Shown piece after piece: positions 1 through 12,743 of a stretch of 64,000 nucleotides of DNA. Source of the stretch: Oenanthe sinensis (lineage: Eukaryota; Streptophyta; Magnoliopsida; Apiales; Apiaceae). Where the stretch lies: positions 25,604,860 to 25,668,859 of the forward strand of contig CM053796.1 in assembly GCA_028671895.1 (NCBI GenBank). The letters are read 5' to 3'. A program made the position numbers and the translations under genes. The notes under the pieces are model-generated. The model did not search any database, was not told the DNA's origin, and saw nothing but the letters and a program-made list of their open reading frames with translations. The first letter of the stretch is position 1; each line of letters opens with the position of its first letter.

Positions 1-445
1 AATTTTCAAACTGCAGAGTTTCAGTGTCATCTATTCTTTGTAGACTTGGGAGCTTGAGATCATCGAAAGTTACATTCATGCTTTTAATGACCTTCTTGTG
101 TTTAATCACATAAACCCTGTATGCTTTAGGTTCCAGAGAGTAGCCAAGAAATATGCCTTCATGAGCTTTGGATTCAAACTTTCCAAGATGCTCATCAACT
201 TTCAGTACAAAGCACTTTGCTCCAAACACATAAAAGTACTCCAGTGTTGGTTTCTTGTTTGCCATCAACTCATATGGAGTCTTGTTATGATCTTTATTAA
301 TCAGGGTACGATTTCGAGTATAGCAAGCTGTGTTGACTACTTCAGCCCAAAAGTATACAGGTAATTTAGCTTCATTCAGCATTTTTCTTGCTGCTTCAAC
401 TAAAGTTCTATTCTTCCTTTCTACTACTCCATTTTGTTATGGAGT
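1..445 (-). pseudogene. Element E, left fragment: pol integrase end and linker
   Basis: Read on the minus strand, this stretch encodes the end of a Ty1/copia integrase core and the start of the linker towards reverse transcriptase. It begins at the GVVERKN region, which holds the third catalytic acidic residue (Glu). It continues through a block like KCFVL and GKF and ends in a stretch like NVTFDDLKLPS. It is the continuation of the pol fragment at 12744-13690, cut off by insertion of element D. The glutamine codon just before QNG has become TAA at the D junction. The remaining reverse transcriptase, RNase H and 3' LTR of E would lie to the left, outside the window. It is a non-functional remnant. 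The integrase assignment is firm because the homologous block is intact in element A (26525-27250). Confidence 0.85.
441..445. other. Target-site duplication of element D, left copy
   Basis: The five bases GGAGT directly precede the left end of D and are repeated directly after its right end at 12739-12743. A 5-bp duplication is usual for copia integrase. It proves that D is one insertion and that E was continuous here. Confidence 0.95.
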
Positions 446-1893
446 TGTTGGGTCCCGGAGATCGTAGAGGGGGGGTGAATACGATTCCCATTTTAAATAT
501 CTGACTTTTATTTATTTTTGGGACAACATAAAAATTACTTTGGTTCAAACCCAGGTACTGTTCATCATCTTCTTCAACCTCAAGAACACCATTAAAATAA
601 CCAAGATAATGAACGGTAAATCATCCAAAACACACAACACAACAAGATCCAAGAATATAACTTTATATTCATTGAAGTGGGGTAGATGCTACAACAAGTT
701 CAAGAACAAAAGCTCAAGAACACAACAAAGAAATGATTTTTGGCTCCTCTAAAAATATTACAAATTCTAGATCTAGGAGACAAAAATCAAACCTATCTTC
801 TAAACAAGATTTAGCAATGTTTACAATAGAAGATAGATGAGTGGTATGATAAAGAAAATCATGGCCCCAAAATATTAAAGTATTAGTTCGGCCATGGGGG
901 AGAGAATAATTTCTCTCTCTCTCCCCTTTTCTTTCTCATCCGAATTCTTACTGAAGATAAAGACTTGGATTCTTTTTGTATATTGAAAAAGGGTTTGCTT
1001 TTTGCTTTTCCACCTTTTACTCTTGTCCACTCAAATCTTATCTTCAAAGTCATGTGCCAAGCATGCATTTGGAAATATTTAATGTAAAAGTAATATTTAA
1101 ATAAATAAATATAATATAAATAAAGATTGTCTTTATTTATAAAATATATAAATAATTAAATAAATACTTTATTTAATTAAATTAAATATTTCCATTCCAC
1201 TCTTCAATTTGTGTAGACTTCCTTATCCAAATACTCGGCCCCGTATACGTGACTCCACCACGTCCAAGTATTTGGCCTTCTAATATGTGAAGTTTTAGTA
1301 AGATCCAATCAGGTTGTGCCGTCTGTCCCTTATCCATTAGGCTGACATTTCTCCAACACTGATTTACCACCTTTGTTGATCCTCCACTTGACTCATGAAA
1401 ACCAACAACTTTAGAATGATTAAAACCATATTAACCGACGAGAGCTTGCCTCCAATGTCCTGACACTTGATGCAACGGTCTGGTTCATAAGTGACTAGTC
1501 TTGATAGGGGCTCTTGATTCCGAACATGATTCCACATTCTTCTTTGCAAACCTTACTTGTTGCTTCGATTGTAATGCACTAAAATCGTCATAGACTAAGA
1601 CAATCTTCTGTAGCTTCCACATCCTTGAATAGATGTCACCATCTTTTATTCTTCACTGAGGCCTGAACATGTTAATGAACTTCTTCCAGTGAGCTTCAAG
1701 TCTGTAGATGATCCTTTGATACTTTGTCTTAACTGAACTCTGTGATCCAAGATTTATGTGCACCTGCATATTATTACATGTCCTGTTCTATTGTTGAGTT
1801 ATCATCAACCATTACATAGAGATTACATTTAGCATTTCTATTACACATGAAAGTGCAGTGAGTTACTTCCCTTCACTCCTATCTCCATTTTCA
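446..1893 (-). repeat. 3' LTR of element D
   Basis: This LTR starts TGTTGGGTCCC and ends in TCA on the plus strand. It matches 11290-12738 almost base for base. Visible differences are one G in a G-run, c/t near 1026, an a/t near 1110, a/c near 1756 and two bases near 1887. The short frames inside it occur identically in the other LTR and are not genes. It contains an inverted repeat at 1227-1275 with CCAAATACT and AGTATTTGG arms, and a very AT-rich block at 1075-1190 that could hold the promoter. Confidence 0.93.
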
Positions 1894-1909
1894 ATCTCCC
1901 CCTATTTGG
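1894..1909 (-). promoter_or_regulatory. Polypurine tract of element D
   Basis: On the minus strand this reads AAATAGGGGGAGATT directly against the 3' LTR. The same tract abuts the 3' LTRs of A, B and C. It is where plus-strand DNA synthesis is primed during reverse transcription. A second copy-like block (TTTTGGGGGAGATTG on minus) lies at about 1946-1960. Confidence 0.88.
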
Positions 1910-4900
1910 TTGATATGGAATAGCAATCAAATACTATTTCCCTTTACAATCTCCCCCAAAAGCAATTAAATAAAATTAACTGTTAGAGGATAACTCAACT
2001 AATATACAAGAAACAATTAAAGTACTGGACATGAAAATAATATACAAAAGGTTCTGGAAAGATATAATCAGTTAAATCCAGATTTCCTGAGTTGCTGAAA
2101 ATGAATGATGAATTTCTGAATTTCATTTTCCTTTAGCTTCCTCCACTTCAATGTTCTTCAAAGATGGGGTTCTTTCAATAAAGAAACAAATCATTAGTAA
2201 AGACTTCTGAACAATCATTCTCGTTCATCTTGCAATTCGAACTAGAACATACATCTTTCTATGTTCCCCATAAGAGGTCAACTCATTCTCCCCTTAAGGT
2301 TGTTCTCTCTTGGAATGAAAGTCACTTCCTCTTTTTCTTCAGGATGTTCTATTTCCAGGAAACATATTTTTCTTTCTTCCCTGCACTGCTCCACTGACTT
2401 CATCTATCACTGAAACAAGAGATAGAACACACTTGGACACTTCTCAGATGCACCTTGAAAATCTCCTTCACATTCTGTTTTACCCAGGAAACTTCTACTT
2501 AGCAAAAACTCCCCCTGAGTTGATACTCTTCAAAGAAATCTTCATTTTCATTCATTGATCGTGCTAGAAAGAATTCTTCTGCCAAACCTCTCTTAAGAAT
2601 GTTCCAAGGACAGATCTTCAAACAAATAGAGCAAAATCCCTTAGATATCTTTTCAGAATAAGATATAGCATTGCAAACCAAGATGTTAATATTCTCCACA
2701 ACTTCTCTCCCTTAGTACGACAAGTAACTTCTTCCCATTTGACAAAAAAGTAACTTCTCCACTTCAGACGAAAAATCAGTTAAATCTACAACACCTTTAG
2801 GGATTAGGCTCCAACCAATTACTAAGAAACTCCCCCTTAGTAATTTCTCCATTGCATCACTAAGGTTTCAATTTTATCTAATTCTCCCCCTTAGTTCATG
2901 CAAGCTCCAATCCACCCTTGTCTTTAGATATCCTCTAAGTAACCTCCACAAGATAGGATTGACAGATCTCATTTCTTGTATCACCAAGAGATCTCGTTTC
3001 TTGTATCACCAAATTCTCCCCCTTAGTTGAGAATATCCGTTAAAAACAATAAAAGTATCATCTACATCCAATCGAATAAGTAACTCTCCTCCAACTGAAC
3101 ATAAAATCCTCCTTAGGCCTAAAAATTAATGTCTCCCCCTTTGAGATTGAGAACAACATGAATTAATAGACCCAAAGGTAATAGTTTGGACATTCCCACT
3201 AAGCTTCAGCTAGACTCTTCTTCAGCTTGTCTTCCAGAAAAGAATCTTTTCAACATTCCAGAGCTGGAAAATTCAGTAACAGGATTCAAGCATAGTAGCA
3301 AGGTTAGTGTTTGGTCTATGGTTTCCTCACTTCTACTACGTTCTGTTGGTGTTTACACTTTCAAGCGTAAGTGTTCCACTCATTTCTCTCCCTATTTCTC
3401 TCACTCAAGTGTATCACTCCCTCACTTCACTCAAGTGTTTCTCTCCCTTACTTGCACTCATTCCATTTATAGCAATTTGTACCTGCAAGTAAATCCATGC
3501 TAGTCTCACCAAGATATTATGGATCGTTGACTGTAGCATGTTGTCGATCACTAAAGATCTAGGTTCTGAGATGGAATCTCAGACAGGGTTTCAGTTAGGC
3601 CGTCACCCAACTCACCATGAGCAAATCCATGCACACGTGGCTCGTCGTCGGGGAATAACCCTTTTGAAATTGGAATCTCCTCCATTCCAGGAGTGACTGA
3701 AATCCCAACACCCTGATCCTCAAAAGACTCATCAAATTGGTAAACCAACTGAATCATAGTCTACGAGTTGTTGCTCAGCTACTTTCAGCATCAACAATCT
3801 TCCCATATGCAAATCCATGCACTGGATCGTTGAATGTGGTATGCGTACTAGCAGCTATCTAAGCATCAACCGACTCCCCATATGCAAATCCATGCACTGG
3901 ATCGTTGACGGTGATATGCCTTTAAGTTTTGAGCGATCCATGTATTCCAGAACTTGAATTCCTGGGAGAGTAGACGTGTACAAACATCTCTCTCAATCAC
4001 CTGTGAAGATGAATTAACTCACTATTTTCAGTCATGGAAAACTGTTAGTGATTGCCTCTCAACATCAACAGATTGCTCTGCGGATGTGAAATCCCGTTAG
4101 GGAACTAGGACTGTTCCTCCTAGGAAGGTTGACAAGGATTCTAATATATGGCAAGAAATCCAAGTTTCCCTCAAATACCTGTAAAGGTGGCTCAACAACT
4201 TCATTCACCATGAATGGTAAACAAAGAAGTTTAGGGGTTTTACCTATACCTCACAATGTGCACTTCTTGCAATGTGTCCTCACAATTGTTAGTCCCAAGA
4301 GAGGCTAGAGAACTGTTAGGTCCTATAACATCCCTTAGAAGCAAAAACTTTAGGTTTACCATCAGTGTGAATGTTTTTGGTGTGCTTGACTCATTACAAG
4401 GTGCTCTGGCTGACGAGCGAATTTTCAATGAAATCACCCTGTTGAGAGAGTTCATTCAGAAACGGTTGAATTGCCTTTTCAGCTCTGCATCCTTTTGAGA
4501 GAATACAGATGAGCTACAGATACCTCAATTTGTATACTTCTTTCCTTCTCGAGAGGTAGAGCTGTGGGTGCACTTCCGATTTCATCCTTATTTGCTGCAT
4601 CAAGTGCAGTTTCTCCCTTATCAACCGCTAATCTATATAAGTTCCTTATATCACCAAGGGTTGAAAGTTTGAATTAGAATGATAGTGTTTGGTTCTAAGG
4701 CCTTGGTTAGAAATTGATGGATTATTCAACTTCTTGACCTTCCCCTATAGCCATTTAGGCCAAGCCATTACGGCTAAATAGATAGAGTTGATCAGAGCTA
4801 TATAAAATTTGGTAGAGTATGATTAAACTTATTCTCTATTCCTTCTCAGAAATATAGCATCGGAGCAATGTGTCCTCAAGAAACAATGCACCAGAGCTAA

Positions 4901-6500
4901 AATGTGGGAATTAATAAAGAATAGGTAAAAGAATATTAAGCCAAATTTCATAAACTCACAATTTTGAAAAAAAATTTAACAGATTAACAAAAGTGTTCTT
5001 TTGAATTTCTCTTAGAAAAATATCCAATTGAAATTCAACTTTTTTTTTTAACAAAAACATTTTGATTAATAACTCAAATCTATTTCATCTTGCTCACTGT
5101 ATGTTTTCAGAAATTATTTTGCAATTCATTCTTATCGGATATTATCTCCGACTTAAAACATAAATCATTTAAAAAAAATTGAATGAATGCTTTAGTCATA
5201 CAGTCCAAGGCACTAATCCCAAAGCAAACAACCATTGTTTTAATACTACAGGTCAATGTGAAACATACATTAACAAGAGTTTTGAAAAACGTTTTACCAA
5301 TAGTTGATACCTCAAGATCAAAACAATTTACTCAAATAAAATAGCCTGATAATATGCAACCTAAGTTATAAGTTATCAAGTAACTTTATTTAAACAAATC
5401 GTGGAGAGAAAACAGTTTTCATTACAAAACATTTAGAGAGAGAGAGGATATATGATTTTGAAATAGAAAGATAATCCTCAAGAAATGTTCTCTTTCAAAG
5501 AAAACTTTTAGTGGCTTTTCATTCTCTGGCAAATGAATGCATGTTTAGATAAAACATTTTTCACAAGAAATAGACAAGAAATTTCTTTATGCATTCAAGT
5601 TCTAAGAATGAAAAACATATGTTAATACTAATGAATTATCAAAGATATGAGTTACAATACATTCAAAAGTACTAACATCAATCAATCATTTTGTAATAAA
5701 ATGCATCTTACTACAAAATAATCAAGTACATAAGATACTTACATTATGCTAGACAATTACCATTTGTCGCTTGAAACAAACACATATTGCAATATTGATC
5801 ATGGTAATTCTAAAGTATAAAACATAAGCATCCGCTAAACACTGAACATACATTGACCGAATGACAGCATTTAACTTCTTACACTACATCTCAACAATTA
5901 TCACATAAGCATATTGAAAATACTCATGACAATCAGAATGTATGTAAGCTCGAGGTACTAGTTGCATCAGAGATCAAATACCTTTAAATATTAATGCTAA
6001 AATTTATGATCTTTGACAACCCCTCGCGATGTAGTAAATTACTTTCTATATCAGTGTTTTTGAAATAATCTTTTTATCACTTAGTGCAGAAATTCTAAGT
6101 GATTTCACTAATATAAAAAGAATGACAACTAATATTAATGGATTTTGCAAAAGACATGAATTACATCACTTAAACTACATGTTAAGTGGTTCCATTAATA
6201 TTAGCATTAAACAATTAAGAGTAAATAAAATTATAATTAATTAATATATACAAATACTTATGCTGAAACATTTGATACATATAGCATGAATAACATATGA
6301 CAGCACAAAGTACGAGATCCTGGATATAAATTGACTATACAAAGAGATGCTACAATGTTAGGTCCCTAGGTCCCGGGTGATCATAGGTAATCTCATAATG
6401 ATAATATTGAGTCCCGGGTGTCACTCGCCAAACATTAATCAGTTCCTAGAGATCGTAGACATCTAAATAGCATGAACACTCTCTATAAACATTATGTTTA
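1910..6500 (-). other. D 3' non-coding region with many polypurine-like blocks
   Basis: No supported gene. On the minus strand there are repeated AAGGGGGAGA-like blocks near 1950, 2290, 2508, 2830, 2885, 3019 and 3130, resembling the true polypurine tract. The segment 3180-4640 aligns in reverse with 49600-50760 of element C, and about 5050-5270 aligns with 49000-49140 of C, so this tail is a conserved part of the C/D design. Fragments resembling an LTR end (GGACCTAACA) occur near 4315-4331 and 6355-6375. The longest open frames (105 aa or less) show no family resemblance. Confidence 0.6.
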
Positions 6501-9500
6501 AATAAATCAATATTAGACTAGAGTGACATACCTTAGTCAATAGAGCTTTTACTGGTGTATGATCGTTGAATGAACAATTACTCCTCTTTGCCCGAGAGAT
6601 CGAACGTTTACTTCTTTCGAGATCGAACGTTTACTCCATTTGGACAGGAATAACTTTTCAGCTACCAGTTAACATTGTTCCTCGAAACAATACCACGCTC
6701 ATCCAGACGGAAACTGCATTACCTTCAACACCCAAATATTTCCTTGTAGATATTAGTCTTGGCAGCAGCTTCACTAAACTCAGCACTCTAGAAACCAGTA
6801 GTCCTGACACTAGCAGAGTAGAACCTTCAAAAATTCTGAACTACCCTTCAGCTTCTGTATCAATACCAAGTCTTCATGTGGATTGATTCCTTGTGCTAAG
6901 TGTATCTGCCTCTGGTTCAATTGAGTTAGTTCCTTGATTCGAACCCTACTCAATCTTGATTAGTTAGTGCATCTTCAGTCTTCATTGAATTCACTCAGAA
7001 AAACTAATGAAATACTCTTATACATGCACGACACTACTAATCACTACTCTACTACCCAGATTCATCAAGAACTGACTCTAGGAAATGTTGTTACACAAAA
7101 CCCTTTGTCATGACAGATGTGTCCTTAATGTTTCCTTAGATTTTCAGTGGGTAGAGTAGTCTTCTTCAAATATGATTGAGATCATCTTGCATTATTTTTA
7201 AATTGACAATTTCCTTTCTAATATGCAATCACTCAATCTGGATCACTCAGTGCTCCTAAGAATCTCAACTCTTACTCAATGAGCACTGCTAGCCTTTGAG
7301 CATCAAACACGACTAGTTGATCCAACTTACTGATGCTCCCCCTGTGATGCTGCTTGCAGCTTTTCTTCATCTGGTGTCATCTAATCTTGAGCCCTAAACA
7401 GGATGTCAACCTTTAGAAATTCAGAGTTAAAATCAAACGAATGCTAGGGAGCTTGATGATGTTGTTCACTGCATCTAGATCATCTTAAATCAATCACAGA
7501 CTCTGTGTAAGCTTCTTAACTCCAAATAAGATAGCCCTCCATCACACCATGTGACTTCAGGCATGATTAATCTTACTTGATGTCTTCTCTTTACATTTGC
7601 TGATTAGACTTGCTGTGTCAACTGATTCAGCCGTAGTGAATAGGAAACCTTAAGTCTATCCATTATCCTTGTAATTCCACTCAAGGTCTGGATTTCCCTA
7701 TTAACTCCTCCATTTGGTCATGAAGTCCGGAAACTGAACTTTACTCTAGAATACTCCTTTTAGTGCAGACATAACATAGAACTTCGTTCGTCAACAGATT
7801 CCATTACATGCCCTCAAAGTGTTCTTACAGCAATCTGCCTAATCCTTTGAATGTGATTAATAACTGAGATGCTTCATCTATCGAATGCATGAACAAACAC
7901 CAAAACTAAACGGGGTAGCCTTTGACTTGACTTCCCTTCAACTGACATACTTCACTAATGTCCTTCTTAAAAGAATTTCATTAGAAGTAGTCCTTTCTCA
8001 CCAACTTCATCTTTACCGTCGAATCCGTTATCTTGATAAACCAAGTGTGAGAGCATCACTTGTTGTTGCAGCTAACTCCATTCTGATAAACTTCAACGAA
8101 TAGTTGACTTCATTATAAGCATTACATTTCGTGTCAGCAATAACCTCACTTCCAGTAGAGTGAGCTTCTATTTCACTTGACCCCGATCAATACTGTTCAT
8201 CCTCGAACTGATATTAGGAAACCCTTCGCAAAGAATTCCCTAGGTCTTCCTTAATATGTGTTTCAGATCATTCAAGAAAAATAGGTAACCTTGCTTAACC
8301 ATTTGAATACCAAAGCAAAAATAGTTACATGCCTCGAACATGAAAATGTCAGAGATATATAACTTGTACATGTTGAAAGATACTCTGCATTCACAAATGA
8401 TTAAGACACGTGGTCCTCAATTTGATTGAGTCCAAGGGTTAGAGATATTTTTAAACATAGTTAACAACAAAGCATTCAAGTTCAACATGCTCATTCTTAT
8501 TTGACTGATCACTCCTCATCTATATCAGCCTCAACAAGTAGTCTTGGCTATGAGCTCAGTGATCCCAACCTATCTTAAGGTGGACTAGCAGTCTATAAGA
8601 ATCATGTCGTACATATATGTAGTCATAGAAGAATCAATCACTTAGATTCCTAATTCTTCTAAATCACCTTTGTTGTTCACTTTAACATTATATTATCTCT
8701 AATTACCTGAGTCAGTTTAGATTTAAACATTTAATCCATGGTTTATTATACTGACCCCAAGACAATTCCCAAATTATAAATAAACAAATTCATCTCAACA
8801 AGCACATGATCAGATATAGCATTTAACACAACCATGCGAGTATAAGCAAATTATAGACAATGTAAACATACAGGCACTTAGCATGCAGCACATACTCTTT
8901 CCGGTAAATGTACCCCTACAAATACCTAAGACTCTATATGCTAACATGATCAATTATCGTAAAGCAAGTATTAAATCACATAAGATTTAATCATGAAGTC
9001 AAATACAGATAAACAAGCAACTCTAACAAACTAGCATGAGTTATCTAATTCATATAGAAATTAAGGTGAGACATGCATTTCATCAAACTTGTAATATAAT
9101 ACAGTTCAGCACTTAATACAGTAAATGAATCAAACAAGTATAAACTAGTTAAAGTGTATACCTGAACGTTGCGTAGCATTCCATTTCCAGTGATAATCAA
9201 TTGATCCCAATCAAATTCCATTCCACTGACACTCAAGGAAGTATCCTTGCATCTGACCTCAGCAACCCTTACTTCAACCCAAACTGATGCCTGACAGTTC
9301 TGCTTATAAACCCCGACATAGAATGTCTCATGTTCTGCTTGAAAAGATCACTCTTCTTTGTATGTGTAGCAATAACCCCTTGATTATCATATGTCAGTGA
9401 TAATCAAACCTTGTGTATTTCTGTCACTGATGTCCTTTAACCAAATCTTCAATTGTTGTTTTGGTTCTTTGACCGTTAAACTGAATTCCTTTTCAAAATC

Positions 9501-9700
9501 CCAAATTCTTCAGATATTGATTCGAAAACCACTGATCGAAGACTCTTCCCTAAATGAACTAATCCCCTTTCATTAACCAAATGATCCACTGAGTAGACCG
9601 ATGTAGAAATACATCTCCAATGGTAAGATCAGGTCTCAACTCCATTAGAATGTTCTTCAGTCAGTTCGTTTGTCCTCAACGAACGAAGAATCAACTCCTG
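6500..9700 (-). pseudogene. D degenerate gag-pol remnants
   Basis: On the minus strand, broken pieces line up with the same pieces in element C. 7560-8110 corresponds to the integrase remnant at about 45590-46020. About 8150-8380 corresponds to the protease side. 9165-9320 corresponds to the segment ending at 44363. The pieces are too mutated for any continuous frame: stops and shifts occur every few dozen codons. The assignment to gag-pol is mainly indirect, through C, whose protease, integrase, reverse transcriptase and RNase H fragments are easier to recognise. No protein can be made from this. Confidence 0.5.
8385..9161 (-). other. D intron-like segment
   Basis: Reading on the minus strand, the segment begins CAG|GTATACACTTT at 9161 and ends TTTGTGAATGCAG|AG at 8385 (777 bp). 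Element C has the same arrangement at 44364-45185 with conserved ends. Both segments are AT-rich and sit between recognisable gag-side and protease-side remnants. The sequence shows only splice-like ends and conservation; splicing is an inference. Confidence 0.4.
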
Positions 9701-9744
9701 TTGTTTCGTTTAATAAAACATTTTGTTCAAACAGAAGTATTTAA

Positions 9745-10310
9745 ATTTTTTTTAGGAATTTAAATAATCAAAATAAATTGAAAATGCATTTTTGATAAAT
9801 AATAATAAATTTCTCAATTTCAAATTATAAATAAAATAAAATTCAAAAAGAAAGTTTTGATATAGAGATAACAAAATTTTCAAGGTATATTAAATAATCC
9901 TGAAAAAGAAATAATTTTAAATCAAAATTAATTTCCAAAGAATTTTATAGAATTTATAATCCAAAACAGTTTCAATTATAATTAAAATAAAACAGATTGA
10001 AAATATAAGTTTGATATAAAAATAATAAATTTTCAAGTCATCTTAGATATTCTTGAAAATAAATTATTTCAACCAAAATGATTTTCCAAAAAGTTTTATG
10101 AGATTTATAATTAAAACTTCCAAGCTTAAATTATAATTAAAATAAAACAACTCGAAAACATAATTTTGAAATAGAAATACTAAATTTTCAAAACATTTAA
10201 AATGTTCATGAAAATAAATTATTTCAATCCAAAAACATTTTCCAAAGAGTTTTATAAAATTTGTAATTAAAGTTTTATGAAAAACAAATTATTAAACCTC
10301 AAAAATAATT
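9745..10310 (-). repeat. D leader AT-rich tandem repeat, about 154 bp x 4
   Basis: An A/T-rich block recurs with AAATAAATTATTTC-like phrases at about 9900, 10052 and 10207 and a weaker copy from about 9745. The copies carry many substitutions. The block lies in the leader between PBS and coding remnants, where C also has an AT-rich tandem repeat of different sequence and period. The next 250 bases up to about 10600 are similarly AT-rich without a clear period. Confidence 0.65.
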
Positions 10311-10703
10311 CTCAAAATAATTTTAAGAATATTAAACTCAAAAGAAATTAAATTAGATTTTAAAATTAATTTTAGTTTTCAAATTAATAAAATTCTTAAC
10401 TAAGAATATTAAAAATATAAAATATTTGACTCTAAAATTTAAAAGAAAATAAAATATTTTCCAAGATGTAAAATAAACTTGAAAAATAAATTATTTAAAT
10501 TTAAAAATTATTTCCAAAATATTTTATATAATTAAATTCAAATTTAATTATTAAATTAATTATTAAACTAAAAACAATTTGAGAAAAGAAAAACAATTCA
10601 AAACCAATAAACTCCAGTCTGTGTGTTATTACAGCCACCCAGATGATGACATGTGTCATGTTGAAACTGTTCTCTATGCACAACTTCTACATAGGAAATT
10701 CTA

Positions 10704-10930
10704 CATCAAGTCGATATTCGAGATAATGTTCGAGATAGACTCAAGTCGAACATCAAGTCGAATATTCGAGATAATGTTCGAGATAGACTCAAGTCGAACA
10801 TCAAGTCGAATATTCGAGATAGACTCAAGTCGAACATCAAGTCGAATATTCGAGATAATGTTCGAGATAGACTCAAGTCGAACATCAAGTCGAATATTCG
10901 AGATAATGTTCGAGATAGACTCAAGTCGAA
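10704..10930 (-). repeat. D leader 48-bp palindromic tandem repeat, 5 copies
   Basis: The unit is 48 bp; four copies are full or nearly full (the first is one base short) and the middle copy lacks 12 bp. Each unit contains the palindrome TCGAATATTCGA, and outer arms CGAACAT and ATGTTCG can pair around it. Since 48 is a multiple of three, open frames run through the array on both strands; these are by-products and not genes. Copies are almost identical, so the array expanded recently. Confidence 0.95.
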
Positions 10931-10974
10931 TTTTTGACATAAGGATCTTCCTTGTGTACTTAGAAAAAGTTTTC

Positions 10975-11165
10975 AGCTTCAGAATTTCTACTTGGCTCTA
11001 AGTAGAAACTTATCTAGAATTTCTAGATAGGAATTTCTACATAGGAATTTCTACTTAGGCTCTATCTAGAACATTAAGTAGAACTTCTGACTTAGAAAAT
11101 ATTTCCAACTCCAGAATTTCTACTTAGGTATGTTCTACTTGGCCCATCTCGAACATTTTGTACTT
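10975..11165 (-). repeat. D leader short inverted repeats (TTCTACTTAG family)
   Basis: The motif ATTTCTAC followed by TTAGG or ATAGG recurs about six times, often opposed to AAGTAGAA, and includes the palindrome TATCTAGAATTTCTAGATA. It lies between the 48-bp array and the PBS and could fold in the RNA leader. Confidence 0.6.
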
Positions 11166-11275
11166 AGAAAAAATTCTGGGTTTCAACAAAATTCTGGATG
11201 CCCAGTGAACCAATCGTACCCTCTTTAATCTCAAAAATAAAAATAGATCCAATCGATTTGTATGTCAATCGAGTA

Positions 11276-11287
11276 GCTCTGATACCA
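11276..11287 (-). promoter_or_regulatory. PBS of element D (tRNA-Met)
   Basis: The minus strand reads TGGTATCAGAGC two bases inside the 5' LTR. This is complementary to the 3' end of plant initiator tRNA-Met, the standard copia primer for minus-strand DNA synthesis. It is an exact match. Confidence 0.93.
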
Positions 11288-11289
11288 AT

Positions 11290-12738
11290 TGTTGGGTCCC
11301 GGAGATCGTAGAGGGGGGGGTGAATACGATTCCCATTTTAAATATCTGACTTTTATTTATTTTTGGGACAACATAAAAATTACTTTGGTTCAAACCCAGG
11401 TACTGTTCATCATCTTCTTCAACCTCAAGAACACCATTAAAATAACCAAGATAATGAACGGTAAATCATCCAAAACACACAACACAACAAGATCCAAGAA
11501 TATAACTTTATATTCATTGAAGTGGGGTAGATGCTACAACAAGTTCAAGAACAAAAGCTCAAGAACACAACAAAGAAATGATTTTTGGCTCCTCTAAAAA
11601 TATTACAAATTCTAGATCTAGGAGACAAAAATCAAACCTATCTTCTAAACAAGATTTAGCAATGTTTACAATAGAAGATAGATGAGTGGTATGATAAAGA
11701 AAATCATGGCCCCAAAATATTAAAGTATTAGTTCGGCCATGGGGGAGAGAATAATTTCTCTCTCTCTCCCCTTTTCTTTCTCATCCGAATTCTTACTGAA
11801 GATAAAGACTTGGATTCTTTTTGTATATTGAAAAAGGGTTTGCTTTTTGCTTTTCCACCTTTTACTCTTGTCCATTCAAATCTTATCTTCAAAGTCATGT
11901 GCCAAGCATGCATTTGGAAATATTTAATGTAAAAGTAATATTTAAATAAATATATATAATATAAATAAAGATTGTCTTTATTTATAAAATATATAAATAA
12001 TTAAATAAATACTTTATTTAATTAAATTAAATATTTCCATTCCACTCTTCAATTTGTGTAGACTTCCTTATCCAAATACTCGGCCCCGTATACGTGACTC
12101 CACCACGTCCAAGTATTTGGCCTTCTAATATGTGAAGTTTTAGTAAGATCCAATCAGGTTGTGCCGTCTGTCCCTTATCCATTAGGCTGACATTTCTCCA
12201 ACACTGATTTACCACCTTTGTTGATCCTCCACTTGACTCATGAAAACCAACAACTTTAGAATGATTAAAACCATATTAACCGACGAGAGCTTGCCTCCAA
12301 TGTCCTGACACTTGATGCAACGGTCTGGTTCATAAGTGACTAGTCTTGATAGGGGCTCTTGATTCCGAACATGATTCCACATTCTTCTTTGCAAACCTTA
12401 CTTGTTGCTTCGATTGTAATGCACTAAAATCGTCATAGACTAAGACAATCTTCTGTAGCTTCCACATCCTTGAATAGATGTCACCATCTTTTATTCTTCA
12501 CTGAGGCCTGAACATGTTAATGAACTTCTTCCAGTGAGCTTCAAGTCTGTAGATGATCCTTTGATACTTTGTCTTAACTGAACTCTGTGATCCAAGATTT
12601 CTGTGCACCTGCATATTATTACATGTCCTGTTCTATTGTTGAGTTATCATCAACCATTACATAGAGATTACATTTAGCATTTCTATTACACATGAAAGTG
12701 CAGTGAGTTACTTCCCTTCACTCCTATCTCCCCTTTCA
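11290..12738 (-). repeat. 5' LTR of element D
   Basis: This is the partner of 446-1893, 1449 bp, with one extra G in the G-run near 11320. Its 3' end in element orientation (CCCCC, TCTACGATCTCCGGGACCCAACA) resembles the LTR ends of A, B, C and E, which places all of these in one lineage. Confidence 0.93.
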
Positions 12739-12743
12739 GGAGT
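12739..12743. other. Target-site duplication of element D, right copy
   Basis: GGAGT, identical to 441-445. On the minus strand the E integrase reads into this point after the SPPRTP-type segment and resumes at 445. Confidence 0.95.

Larger units (their letters stand above)
446..12738 (-). mobile_element. Element D: non-autonomous Sirevirus-type LTR retrotransposon
   Basis: This is a complete element of about 12.3 kb lying in minus orientation inside the integrase gene of element E. Its boundaries rest on TG...CA LTR ends, a perfect GGAGT duplication, a tRNA-Met PBS beside the right LTR and a polypurine tract beside the left LTR. The interior has no long reading frame, only scattered gag-pol remnants, AT-rich tandem repeats and a polypurine-rich 3' region. 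Several segments align by eye with element C (4561-4640 reversed against 49741-49810, 8380-8480 reversed against 45120-45240), so C and D are relatives with different LTRs. About five substitutions and one indel separate its LTRs, so the insertion is young although its genes are long dead. It must have been copied by proteins supplied in trans. Confidence 0.93.

Noticed and set aside
6566..6886. A 106-aa plus-strand frame in element D
   Set aside because: It lies opposite the degenerate minus-strand pol remnants, is not conserved in C, and shows no recognisable motif.
10579..11001. A 140-aa frame with a perfect protein repeat, and antisense partners
   Set aside because: The repeat unit is 48 bp, so any frame through it stays open; it lies in the D leader and has no conserved counterpart.
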